Below are positions 17,823 to 30,700 of a DNA stretch of 64,000 nucleotides, in pieces. The notes beneath the pieces were generated by a model. The model saw only the letters and a list, made by a program, of their open reading frames with translations. It had not been told where the DNA came from and did not search any database. Within the stretch, counting starts at the first letter, position 1. Each line of letters starts with the position of its first letter. Source of the DNA: Daphnia pulex (taxonomy: Eukaryota > Arthropoda > Branchiopoda > Diplostraca > Daphniidae); NCBI RefSeq assembly GCF_021134715.1, contig NC_060023.1, positions 12,090,001 through 12,154,000 of the forward strand. Direction: 5' to 3'. Both the position numbers and the translations under genes were made by a program.

Positions 17823-19651
17823 TTACTAGAGGAGTAGACACTCCGGTGTTCCAACACATCTTCAAAACAGTAGGCTTGTTGTTTGTGAACTAACTCGTCC
17901 AGCCCTACAACGCAATACAAATATTCCAGTAATGATGCAAACAAGCTACAAGATTAAATCATTTACCATTTTGTTCCTCGGAGAGACTGATGCGATGAAG
18001 ATTGAAGTAGCGTAGGACGACGTAGAGCAAGGTAATGGTTCCAGAACCCCATATCATGATAGTGATTCCACCCACCGTATTAATCAGTAAGGTCTAACAG
18101 AAATAACATTATTGCAATTTCAAACAAGAAAGGTATAATATTTGCTTATACATTTGCGCTGGACATCGATGGCTGAAGGAATACACCGTCATCTTTGAAT
18201 AGGGCGGCGAAGACTAAACCAAAAAATCCACCTCCCATTTGTACTCCTAGTCCTCCGACAGGATCATCAACTGAAAATTCAAGTTTAATTATTTTTCAAT
18301 TTACAACATTATTTTTAAAACAAAATTACTTTTGGCAAATATGATTATTTTCTGTGCTATAAGGTAGACAAAGTAACTCAGAAATCCGACAATTAGAGCA
18401 GTCCAATTCTGATACTGGTTACATCCAGCGCATATTGTTATCTGTGATTCAGTTGAGAATTGAGGTTATGCAAAGCTATAATATACACACTCTTCGCAAG
18501 AATAATGCTTACCATTCCAATAAAACTGCCATTTAGCCCAACTTCAAAATTCCAGCAAGAGCGTTCAAAAACAAAACGCTGGAAAACGATGGCTGTCATT
18601 GAGCTGGCCAAAACACAAACTATCGTATTGATGGCAACTTTAGCTATTACAATTCCGTCTCCCGGATTTGTAATAGATCCATTTGATCCTGTGTTAAAAG
18701 CGAGCATACCCAAAACAAAGAAGAACGAGCCTAAAAACGCTTGCTAAACCGGATAGGTTAAAAAAAAATAACCGAGTTATTTGATTAATTCTTAACAGGA
18801 ACAAGGTTTTAATGACCGGAACAGAATGGAAAGGAATGTTGTTCATTTTCCCGTCCTTTTCGAATCGATCGTGTCGTGGGCCGGTCATGTAGGCAGCTGC
18901 TAAACTTGCTGCCCCAGCATACGCATGAATTGATCCACTTCCGGCAAAGTCCTCGAAACCCAATACCTTAAGCCAGCCATTTTCTGACAACGCCCAATAA
19001 GACGAAACCGGGTAAGTGAAGCCTAAACATTTGAAATGTAAAGAGGCAGCGTGAGTTTTAGGTATATACATTCTAAGCAAGGAATTATACACAACCTGAA
19101 ATCAAACAAGTGTAGCAAAGAAAGGCCGTGGTAGTGCAGCGTTCGTGCACGATTCCTTTCACGATTGATGTTGCCGTGGCTGCGAACGTGTACTGGAAAA
19201 AACAATGTGCCATTTTGTCCTCGGGCAGGCCTACCAAAGCAAAATATCGCGTCCCACAGAAGCCATTTTCACCCCCACCGAATGTTAACGCATAGCCCGT
19301 CAAGAAGTAAAATATCACGCTGATACCTTTTAAATGAAACCAACAAACAGCAATATAATTTTATCTGGTAGATTAATAATTACTTGAATCGACGTAGTTG
19401 CGAAACAGGACGTTGATGACATTCTTGGGTCGGACACATGATGATTCATAAAATGCAAATCCACCTTGTAAACCTTAAAAAATAAAAAATGACTTTAAAA
19501 ACCAATTAAATTGAGAAAAATGCCAAAACTTACAAAAGACGAAGATACCCATGGTGATAAGGAACATGTTGTCTACATTCTTTTTGAAGGCAGCCAAATC
19601 CTCCTGTAATTTTAACTCTGGTTGTAAAATACTCTGATTGCTTGACGACAT
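17823..19651 (-). CDS. Amt: Ammonium transporter, AMT type (copy 2)
   Basis: Paralogue of copy 1 in the same orientation. Start chosen at MSSSNQSILQPELKLQ; an in-frame Met lies 10 codons upstream at 19681. TM1 region carries GFAFYESSCVRPKNVINVL. The first twin histidine is in SGSIHAYAGAASLAAAYMTG. The block for the second reads VDDPVGGLGVQMGGGFFG, again with Gln instead of His. The membrane-proximal C-terminus (LRYFNLHRISLSEEQNGLDE) matches copy 1, and the tail ends EDVLEHRSVYSSSN. Introns are short and their positions resemble those of copy 1. Both copies sharing the His-to-Gln change suggests it predates the duplication. Confidence 0.9.
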
Positions 19652-20274
19652 TTGCTGGCAAATGGTAAAGGGAGCAAACAAAACGCGTTAACCTAGAACT
19701 CCAAATCGATTGCGAATGAGCAGCTTCAGTTGGTAAGATCCAGGCTCCATTTCAATTGAACTGGAAGATCGATGGCCGAGCGTCACAAATCGAACAAGAT
19801 CAATTATTAAACCAAATCATCAAGCAGTGCGTCCTTCAGTACGGACAATAGTCGTATACATACGTTCTGTCAAGGTACAGCAACGCACAGAATGATACAT
19901 TTCGTAAGGTCTAATTGGTTTTTATTTTCATGACGGCAGATGAGTTAGCGGGTCACACAGTTTGTCGAGGGAGTTCACTGTTTGGACAATTTTCATGTGC
20001 GATCCTTCTGGTTTACTACTATTGAAACTAACATGATGTGAGAAATTATGATTGACCATTCTACCGGGAAAGTTCAAGAACAGGAAAATAAGTTTTCCAG
20101 ACCCCAAATCTATCAAGAAATTATCAAAATCTACAAAGAAAAAAGAGATTGTGAATGAACATACTTGAATGATCCTATGCTCTTATTCGACTTCGAAATT
20201 CGAAAAGAAAACAAATAATTGAAATCCTCCTGATTAGAATCACCTCCGTATCCAAGAGTCTAGCCGACTGGAAC
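19652..20274. other. Intergenic stretch between MTCH2 and AMT copy 2
   Basis: AT-rich DNA holding the 5' flank of AMT copy 2 and the 3' flank of MTCH2. No coding signal, RNA gene or repeat recognised. Confidence 0.5.
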
Positions 20275-21469
20275 TTAATTTGGCCGCAAAACGGCAGTTG
20301 TTCCAGTGTAGTAACGCCAAACGATAGACGAGCCTCGTTTCATTTGATTGGTGCGCGACAAATGCGACCAGCAGTCGGTCCAATTGACGTAGATGGGCAT
20401 GTGAGGGGGTTGACCAGCGGCCAAACCAGAATTGTTTACTGCCATACAAGCAGACATGACATGGAACGGATACGTCAGCGACGTTGACAAAAACTTGAAA
20501 GGAAAAATTTAGAGCAATTAACAAAAAATCAAAAGTGAAATCATCCAAGGTTTGTTTTTACCCCGAAAGTTGTTTTAAGAGTTGCTCTGTAGCGCGGGTC
20601 ACCGAGAATATATGTACTGACAGTAAAGCTGGCGGACGAAGCCAGCACAAGTGCCAAAAGTTCTCCAATAATTCTAGGGGTAACTCCTTGGAAAAATCCT
20701 GCAATCCCACTCTCATGGTAAATTTCTTTTGCAGATGCAAAGACCCCACTATGATTACAAAGATGGGGTATTAGTTAATTGCCAAAAGATGCGACTATCG
20801 AGAGAATTTACTTACGTATACTTTTGCTCTTCCCCGACGAATTGAGCCATGGTTCGTACGGCAATAACGTGGAAAGGTTGACTGGCAATAATAGATGCTG
20901 TAGTGGCAGTAACGTTACGACAGAGAGTCAACGCGAATGTCGAGAATGTTTCATCAGCCGCCACTTCTTCCTCTTCTTCTTCATCATCAGCTGTGAATGG
21001 GTCCCTTTTTCTACAAAAGGTAATAATACATTACATGCACATAATGATAAAAATGTGAATTGAGTCACATACTTTTCTTTTTTGCCTTCCACATGAATTA
21101 TGAATAATTCAGTGGCTTTCTGAAATGCCATGCCTTTAATGATGGTTGCACACATTTTAGGACCAAGTCCTCTGTAGAGGCCGAAAAATCCATCTCGTTT
21201 CTTTATGTATCCAACTAGAAAATAAGAAAAAAAACAGATCACATTAGATTGCAAAACATGTTTCAAGTACACTCTCTCTTTCTTACTGTATTGGAACACA
21301 TTAGGAAGACCGAGAGCAGGTCTACCAAAAAATGTCCTGGTAGGTACTGGCGCCAAGGGTTCATGCCCTAATTGTATCAGTGTCTTGGTAAGATCAATGG
21401 GATGAGCTCCAGTTGCTACTGCACATCGGAAAACGATATTGCTCCACGATCCTTGTTCAGAACTCACTG
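20275..21469 (-). CDS. Mtch2: Mitochondrial carrier homolog 2 (MTCH2)
   Basis: Spliced minus-strand gene. The first coding exon seen reads SSEQGSWSNIVFRCAVATG and HPIDLTKTLIQLGHEPLAP, the degenerate carrier signature typical of MTCH proteins. KKRDGFFGLYRGLGPKMC follows, an acidic loop (DDEEEEEEVAADE), a second carrier-like repeat (SQPFHVIAVRTMAQFVGEE ... GIAGFFQGVTPRIIGELL), and a C-terminal part with LAAGQPPHMPIYVNWTDCW. MTCH2 sits in the outer mitochondrial membrane, where it binds tBID and inserts tail-anchored proteins. No ATG lies in frame in the 21469 exon. The acceptor falls so that TG opens the exon, so the start codon may be split as A|TG with an upstream exon (a donor near 21584 would fit). 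That exon is inferred. Confidence 0.85.
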
Positions 21470-22008
21470 CAATGATAATTTACATGTTTAAAAGTGCAGA
21501 TGCATCATAAAATTTGCAAATCAATCGTAACTATTTATCGTTGGCGATTATTCTTTATTGTAAATTCCCCATACACTAAGTACTTTCAGTTGAAATTCTT
21601 TAACCGGGAGCGAGTAAATAATTATGACTTAAAGCAACCTCGATTTACGAGATTTTCAACTGCAGACGGAAAACAAGTCGGCTAAATTTTACAATGGTTT
21701 GATTGGTTGTTATATCCGCATGGCGGCGGACTTTCAAGTCTAAAAAATGAAAAATGGAAAAAAAAACCTTGGAAATTTTACATTAATTACAGCAAAAGTG
21801 GAGAACATTTTTTGTGTAAATTTAAAGACATTTTTTAAAAGGTGAAATCGTGTATTTTAATGTTAAAATCCAAATATGAAAACCTGAAAACATCGATTTC
21901 ATGAACAGCAGACGAAAAATGTTATGTTTATTTTTTGACAAACCGAAAGAAACGCGAAAGCATTATTGACATAGAAAGACAAACAAAATACTTGAAAGTG
22001 CATACAAA

Positions 22009-23767
22009 ATGGCTTCTAGATGGAGACCTAAAAATAGAAGACAAATTCTTCAGCTTGATGATGAAGGTAAATCATTTTTGTCCGTAAAATACTAAAGTAA
22101 AAAATTAATGAACGATACTGAAGGATCGCAGAGTCCTTCAATTCAAAACAACCCTCCAATGGGCAATCCTCCTGTAGCTCCTAGTGCACCAACCAATAAA
22201 CTCCATGCTTTGTTGGGACACTACAATTCTGACGATGAAGATAGCAATAAAGAAGACGAAGATTCGGAATTTAAAGATTTTATGAATGAAATCAAATCAA
22301 CGGAAGAGGTTCCAGCACCTACAACTCCTTCGGGTAAATGTTTTTGTTTTAACCCTTGAATTTACTTTTCTAAAAATTTATTTAAAAATAGTTTGGCAAG
22401 AGCTATGGGATCCTCAATCAGGACAACCTTACTTTTGGCATACACTCACAAACGAGCTGACTTGGGAAAAACCCCAGGACCTGCTAAAACCACCTATGTC
22501 TAAGTCCAGCGTTGCATCAACTAAAGTAAACACAAATCCAAGCATCCAGGAAGAAAGTAAAGCTGTCCCACCAGGGAATTCTGCAATAAAGCAAGAACTT
22601 CCAATCAAGTACTAATTTTCAAAATTAAATTTACTGTGAGAAAACATTATAATTCCTTTTCATCTGCAATCATCTAGAACTTTTGTTGCTGTATCAACAC
22701 CTACAGTTGAAAAGCTAAACGTTCCTGAACCAATGAAGAAAGAAGAAGGAAAAGTGAGCTTTAAAATCGGTGCTTCTGAAAAGAATCTCAAAACTGGACC
22801 AGAATTAGCACAGGCCAAAACCAACGGTCGCTTGACTATCGATGTCGACAGTATTATTGCAGCCATTGAAATGGAAGTTCCTCCAGATCACAAAACGGAA
22901 ACTTTTATTCCTTTATTTCGAAGGCGTCCACAACAATCCAACGACTCGCGCCCGAAGCTCGGCAATGATTTTAAAAAGTTTTTCCCTCTTACTCACCATC
23001 CCGTTCTCGATCTCGAGGTGAGACCAGATTCGCCACTTAAAATCGTCAACACTTTCAAGGGATTGGGTTTCCAAGAGAAAGAAGATATCCCGGTTTCTAC
23101 TCCTGTTCAAAAAGTCCAGTTCATTGCAGGAGAAATCCTGAAACCATTAGTGGTTGTACCGCCAGTTGCTCCATTAACTGTTGCCCAAAAAATCACACGA
23201 TTGGAGAATCACTTGAGCTCGCAGGAACTACCCTCTATTGGAATTTCAACTGAACAATTAACTGCCCAGTTGGAAATCTTGAAAGAAGCCTGGAACCTAA
23301 AGAAACTCGAGACAGATTTTCTAGAAGAATGGCTGGATAAAATGGAAAACAAGTTTAAAGAAGAAACAGTCAAACCAGAAACTCATCAAGATCAAGTCAT
23401 CGATATGGTGCTAGAAGATTCGGACGGTGAGAGACCCTCAACCCCGCCTGCAGAATGCACTGTAGTTGCCAAAAGTGAAGATGTTGCAGAATGTTTAGAC
23501 TCGGCATTGAACTCGTTCTACACCGATCTGGCTTCTCTGGATACTGTTACACCCAATTCACCAGTCGTCCCAGTCGAGCCAGCAGTAGCACCGGAGGTTG
23601 CAACACCAGCAGAGATAGCAATCGCCTCAGTGGCCGAGTCGACTACTTTGGTCGTAGAAGAAGAAACGAGTAACGAACCCGTCAAGGGGATTAAACGGAC
23701 AAAAATGTCATCAGATATGACGTCGTTAGTAGCCAAGTGGCAAAAAATTCACCAGACAAACACTTAA
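22009..23767 (+). CDS. FNBP4: FNBP4-like WW-domain protein
   Basis: Opens MASRWRPKNRRQILQLDDE, resembling the short R-R-x-ILQL element at the N-terminus of formin-binding protein 4. An acidic region follows (LGHYNSDDEDSNKEDEDSEFKDF is the core), then one WW domain (WQELWDPQSGQPYFWHTLT, with second Trp in WEKP) and a second conserved block (RRRPQQSNDSRP ... FFPLTHHP). After this come a helical stretch and an Ala/Pro/Val-rich acidic part. The C-terminus is lysine-rich (GIKRTKMSSDMTSLVAKWQK). FNBP4 binds proline-rich formin regions through WW domains; vertebrate forms are about twice as long with two WW domains, so this is a short relative. Four or so exons with short introns; the second acceptor near 22122 has a poor polypyrimidine tract and is uncertain. 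Confidence 0.75.
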
Positions 23768-24742
23768 TTCAATAGGTTCACAGGTTCAAAATGATTCAAT
23801 ATCTGTTGTTGAATCATCGTGAAATGACCGTCTTGTAAATAACCATTTCTCAAATACATCAATTTGAATTTTCCGTCATCAACATGACTTAAAGTGAATA
23901 TTAGGAAGTTCTGATTAGAGTTTTGAATAGATTAACCTGCTATTTTTTATGTTTAGGCGTCCAGATTCTCTTCAGTGGCGGTAACCAATTTACCTTTTCA
24001 TCCTAGAGGTTTGTAGGTTATTAATTGAATCATCTTTTATAATTATTTTGACACTAGATGTCCCAACGACGGTTGCGTACTGTTTTCGTTATCTCTGATC
24101 TGTTATCTCTGCTAAAACTAATTTTATACTAGGTGCAAAAAGAATATGTTCTTTTTCGATGAATAAGAGTTGCGCATCTGGCTAATTTGAATCAATGAAT
24201 AATTAAAAACGAGTCAAGATGAAAGTCTATCGTTTCAAGCAACTGTTGATAGATTCAACCATTATAATTTGACTGCTTGGCCATAAACCAAATTCCTATT
24301 TTTACAATCCAAAACACTTGAGCTGTACATATTTAACTTGTTGGAGATAAGATTGCCTAGGTAACGGAACGCAAGGGGAATTTCTTGCCTCCCTGTGCTG
24401 TATTGTTTGCACTGACACGCCTATGCCAAATTGAATGCGATCCAGTCGGTAGGTTTTGATTGCCACTTATTATTCATCGACTTAAATACCTGAAGATTTA
24501 AGCTGGACATACCAGATAATTCCCAATTAACTCTCATAATTGACGTTGTCTTATCTTGAAAAATCTTGCCCAACCCATCAGCCATATTTAAGTAATGCAA
24601 CGTCCGAGATAAAACGAAAACATTTAGACGTGTCTCATCGCTTGCCAGAGATTGTTGTGTCATTTTTCATTTGCGTCAATTTCCCTTGGTAAAAATTCAT
24701 ACAGTCGTACACATTTCCAAACGAACGAGTGTTTTCAGAAGA
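23768..24742. other. Intergenic region upstream of the cadherin gene
   Basis: AT-rich, no supported gene. It holds an X-box-like motif (24352-24365). The reading frame on the minus strand at 24421-24663 has no recognisable domain and is treated as chance. Confidence 0.5.
24352..24365. promoter_or_regulatory. RFX X-box-like motif upstream of cadherin
   Basis: ATTGCCTAGGTAAC has two half-sites with a 2-bp spacer and matches RYYNYY-NN-RRNRAC. It lies about 380 bp before the cadherin start. X-boxes mark genes of ciliated sensory cells in animals; relevance here is inference. Confidence 0.35.
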
Positions 24743-27700
24743 ATGGTTCTACATCCAAAAGTGGTCAGCGGGTTCCTGTATTTTCTCTTCATTTCTTCAG
24801 CGGGTAACTCTCAGATTTTGTCTTGTCAATAAAATAAAAGTTTATTTATTTGTTACTTAATAGGTGCGCAATGGCAAAATCCTTGGATCGGTTTACCTCC
24901 GCCCACTAGCGCGGCATTTGGGCACGTTAATGTTACCGTTACAGCCAATCAATTGGACGTCGAAGAAAATGTGCCAGGGAACACGACTCTGGCCGTTCTC
25001 TACTACACCCAAGGTGAAAATTTGTTTTATTTTTAATTAAACGAGCAGAAACTTCTTTCACCAGTTATTTCATTGGCGTTAATAGTCAATAACTGTGTTA
25101 TCACTTTTAATAATAATGGCTTATTAAAATATTCCAGGTGCTGATGAATCTTACGATCCGGTATTGCTCAATGGTTGCGGAACTGTTCTGCGAATGGGTA
25201 CCCCAAAGAATGGGATGGTGGACATTATCTCGATGAAAGAGTTTGATTACGAAAGTGGCGATAATAACTCGTACTCGTGCACTTTCTATATTTCGAAACC
25301 TTTGCCTGCAGTCAAACCACTTAATTTTAACATTATGGACATGAACGACAATAGGCCGTTCTTTTCCAAGTATCCCCCTTCAGCGCTGAATTTCTCAGAG
25401 GTAACTGAATTTTAATTTTTAGAAACGTTTAAATTTTAATTGTGTCCTATATATTCATGAGCAGAATAACAATGGACTTGTTTATGATTTTGAAGCGACC
25501 GATGGCGATAGAGGAGATGTTTCCAATTTAATTTACAGTTTTGTGGTAAATGAATTAATCAACACGAAATTCCAAACAAATTTTGAAGTGGTTTAAATTA
25601 TTTCAGACTCTTGGTGGTGATGGATCTAATTTCACCATGAATCCTCAAAACGGACAATTTAGTGTCACCAAAAAATTAGATTATGAAGCGGGACAATTTT
25701 ACTTGTTCAATATGATCGTGACGGTAATAATTAAAATTCGCAAATCATTTTTAAAAAGATGCAATTAAAATGAATTCTGGTGTGTGTATACAGGACAGAG
25801 GTGGTTTGACGGGATCAATTCAAGTTGCTCTCAACGTGATTGACGAAAAAGATTCGGCACCCGTGTGGAAACTGGAAGTACCCTTCAAAAACATTCCGGA
25901 AGAACTGCCTGTTGTAAGTTAAATCATTCCAAATCAAATTTATCACTTTATTTAAGTTGATGTTCTCATTATTCAATTTAGGATGAGATCGTGTTTTCTG
26001 TTCAAGCTCAAGACGGTGACGTTTCAGTGAACGATTCAATTGATTACTCGTTAGTCGGTAGGTCTTTAATTTCCCTAATTACATTTCTACAATAACCAGT
26101 GATCAACTTTCTGTCAGATCCTAGAGGCAGTTTCTCGATTAATCCAACGACCGGTGAAGTGAAAATAGCCAAACTGATTGACCGTGACGTCGAAGACTTT
26201 GACTCCTACTTTGATCTAAGCATTACAGCCACTTGCCGGAATTTCCCGACATTTAAGAGCGTGACTTACTCGACCGTCTTCATCGACGACATTAACGACA
26301 ATCTGCCAATCTTCGACAAACCCGTCTACAACTTTGCTAGCGTCGATGAAGATTTCGTGGGTCGGCTGTCACAAATGGACATCCTAGTCTTTGATCCTGA
26401 TCTGGTAATTCCTTCACTCTGTCGTTTATCAATGGCTGAAACATTCAATTATTTGACTTCAACTTGTTATGAAACACAGAAAGACTCTGGTTCTTATGTC
26501 ATGTCGATCGAAGGTTCGCCGGAGATTAAATCACACCTCGAATTGAGTCCTAGCACCGGCCGTAATAATGGAACCTTTTCCCTAAGGATAACGTCTTCTG
26601 GTTTGTTAGATTACGAGAATAGCAATAAACGCAACGTCACCTTCACGGTATGTAAAGAAAGCCAACATTAATCTGCAAATTCACACATCATCATTAATTT
26701 TTATATTAGGTTATAGCGAAGGAATCGTCCGGCAATCGGTACAGCACTTCTGTCGTCAACTTGTACTCCAACGACATAAACGATAACAGGCCTATTTTCA
26801 CTCAATCTGAATTTACGGCTAATATAATTGAAAATCTAGCGGTAGGCAGCTTGGTGACAACGGTAAATGCAACAGACGCCGACATCAGCCCAGGTTTCGG
26901 TCAGCCCAGCATAAGGTAAACGCCACGTGCAAATTAGCATAAAAATAGAAAAATTAAAAACAAAGAAAAGGGGAAAAAAATGAATGTTTAATGTATGCTA
27001 ATTATTAGCTAAAAAAGGTCGCGCGCGAAATCTTCCTTTTACCATTTTACATTTGCTTGGTGCCTACCATCCAAAATTTAAATATGTAAATTTACGTGCA
27101 TAAATATGTATATGTATGTATATTTAATATGTAAATTTACGTACATACCACGTGGCAGTCAATTAGGCAAAATCAGCATAAATGACACGTGCACATTTGC
27201 ATAAAAATAAAAAACAAAGAGGGAAAAGTGAAAATAGTAAATATTCAATTTATGCTAATAGCTAAAACAAATGTCGCGCGCGAAAGCTTAGCTCCTCCCC
27301 CTCTCCTACTGTTCTTGCTTGTAGCCAAAATTTAAATATACAAATCACTTTGGAAAAAAATGAAAAAATTTAAATATTTAAGTTGCGGACCACGTTGTGA
27401 AAACTCAATCGAAATCACTTGTTCATTTACTTGCAGGTATTCTATTGTGGAGAATTTCGACGCAGGTCGTTATTTCGTCATTAATGACACGACGGGTGAA
27501 ATTCGCACGTCGAGCAACATTGATCGGGAATCTACGTCGTCCATGTTAACCTACACTGTCCAGGCTATCGACAAAAGTAAAATATTTAAATTAAAACTGA
27601 CCTTGGCTTTTGATGACCCATCCCCCTTAAAGGGGTTGAAAGTAAAAATCCAAGATGGCGTCAGGGAGGAGTATATAAACTCCTCCCTGATGGTCCTCTT

Positions 27701-30700
27701 TCTCTCAGTTCATCTTGGTCATCTCACCGATACGGTTGTCTCTTTCATTAGATGGTAATTACGACGGACAGAGAACAATTGCTAATTTAGTAATCAACAT
27801 TCAAGATCTTAACGATGATCCCCCTGCTTTCTCGCCGGTTAGTTTTGGTCCCAATTTCATTTGCTGATTTATTGACACTTTTTTCTGTTTAGCCTGGCAC
27901 GGTCACGTTCAGCGTGACAGAAAATGTCGACACTGCGTTTGAATTGACTACAGTTACGGCTTCTGATAAGGACGACAACCCTAATTTGATATTCTCCATC
28001 AACTGGGACAATTCGAAATTCTTCAAAAATCGTGCACTGATCAGTAATCCCGATCCAGAATGGAAGAAATCGTTTGTGCTGGTGTTGAAGAGTCGAGCTT
28101 GGACCAAAGAGTTTTCAAGAATCGTTACTTCAGTGACTGCCAGTCTCCAAGTTGGCGATTCATCTCTATCACCGGGCAACTGCAACGATTGCAAGAATAC
28201 GCCACTCGACCGTGAGAAATTCGACTCTGTAGATCTGTGCCTCACGATCACGGACAGCAAAACGGCCATCAACCGCAACAAAGACGAGCGTAAGTGTAAA
28301 TCGACTTATACATTGTGAAATTCACTTAATCATATTGAATATTTTGACAGTTTATGTTGTGGTGAATATTGAAGACGTGAACGATAACGATCCCGTCTTT
28401 GATGTGTTGGACAAAGAGTTTTCCATCGTGGAAGGAAATGCCACGGTCATTGGAACAGTTTTCGGATCTGTCCGGGCTACAGACGTCGACGTTAACAATA
28501 CCATCACTTATTCACTCAGGTATTTAATCATTTAAACTTATCAGCTAAGATGAAATATTGACATTTCTATTATGCAGTTTGTGTGATGACGTGGCCATCG
28601 ATAAAAACGGACAGTTGACCACGACGGGGCTAATCGATCGAGAAACAAATGACGTGATTTTATGCCAAGTGATGGCAACTGACAGTGGAACGCCAGCTCG
28701 GTCGTCTAATTCAAATGTATGTTTACAATTTCCCTTGATCCAGACCCAGAGATAATACAGTTGAATTTCTAGATCAAAATTAACGTCATAGATGTCAATG
28801 ACAACGAGCCAGTGTTGACGGTGACGCCCAGCCAAGTGACGATTCCGGAATGCAGTACTCATTCATCAACCAAAGATGGCACGATTGTTTCCAAGTTGAC
28901 AGCTATCGACGCTGACATAGGTACCATTTTTATTTCAAGTTGAGCAAAGACAAAATTGACGTTTTGATGAATAGGAGCTTACGGGAATGTGAGTTTCCTG
29001 CTGTCACAGCAAAATTCTGAAGGAGTCGACGAGTTTGCCATTGATTTGCACACTGGCGAGATGACGGTGAGGAATTGCGAGTTGCTCGATTTCGATAATA
29101 AGAAAACTAGCTACAGCATCGTGGTTGAAGCCCGTGATAATTACCGCCAAGGAATTACCCGTAAATATTTCAATAACTATTTATTTTGTGAATCTTGTTC
29201 TTATTTTGATTTTAATATCAAGTCGGCAGTTTGTCCACCTTCCAACGAATCAACATCACGTAAGAAGAGTTTCCATAAAACTCCATAACGACATAATTAA
29301 TGGAATTCATTTTTAGGTTGATGGATGTTAACGACAACGCACCGACACTTTCATGTCCAGTCGATTCTAACGGATGTTGTGCGTCACCATTGGAATCGTT
29401 GACTATGGTATGTCAATCATTCATCCAGTTCAATTTGGACTTCCTTCATGTCTTTGTTAAATTGTAGAACGAATTGGTGGCTTCGATTCAAGGATTCGAC
29501 AAAGACAGCGCCGGTCCAAACACACAGTTGACGTTCACGCTGCACGGACAAACTCGAGTGGGTGGTAACCAGCCCGATAAATGCAAGGACCTCTTCCGCT
29601 TGGAAACAGTCGACAATTCCATGGGAAAAGTGTTCCTTAACGTTCCAGAAATGCTCGACTGTACCGGCAGTTATGACATAACCGTACAGGTATCACTTTG
29701 ATTGATTGAAAGTTGACTAAAAGTGTTGCTTAATTGTTTTTCGACATCAGGCTTGCGATCAGGGTGACGACATAGAATTTTCCCAGTGTTCCATGAACAC
29801 GACGTATCGTATCTGCGTCTTGGATGTCAATAACAATTTCCCACAATTCGTGTTTCCCGATAGCAACAACACGGTTTTCGAAGTGCCGGAGAATTCAATC
29901 GTGGGTCTGCCTTTACTATACAACGGAACTAATTCGCAGCTCACGTTTAAAGCCTCCGATAGCGATGAAGGAGATAATGGGAAAGTCGTCTACACCTGGA
30001 GTAGTACGTATATATTTAATTAATTATGAAAAATGGCCTTTTGCTTAATTTTAATTTTCTGTTGTTTAGATGACAGCATCAACGATGTTTTTGGGTTAAA
30101 CAAGGACTCGGGTCAAGTTACTTTAAATAGCGAGTTGAACCGTGACGTTCAAAGTTATTACAACGTAAGTTGGTGTATTTAATTATTAAAAGTATGATTA
30201 AATGAAGTGTTTATTTTGTTTAATAGCTGGTCGTGATAGCTACAGACAAGGGCGTGCCCAGCACTCTTAGCAACCAAATGAATTTGAGAATCAACGTGCG
30301 ATTGAGTAACAAACAAAAGCCTTATTTCCAGTCGAACGCCCAGTCTTTAAGCTTCACGGGTAAAATCGTAGTTTTTTAATAATATTTTCTCAAAATAAAA
30401 TGGTAATGATGTGACATTTTGAATGGACAGAAAACCAGATGGAAAACAAGACGTTTCAAAGCGCAATAGATCAAGATAACATTAATCTTTTCCCTGGGGA
30501 AAGTCCCTATGACGTTTGCTACTATGTCGTGTGTAATTAACCAATTCATAGTTTTATTAATTCGGATATGTTGTAAATCGTTTGTGTAATTTTTCGAACC
30601 CAGGTGGGAATAATGAGTACTTTGATGTTCCCGACAAAACTGTCAACAAACTTCAAACTAAAAAGACGCTGGATCGTGAAAATCCTCCAACCATTCCTTA

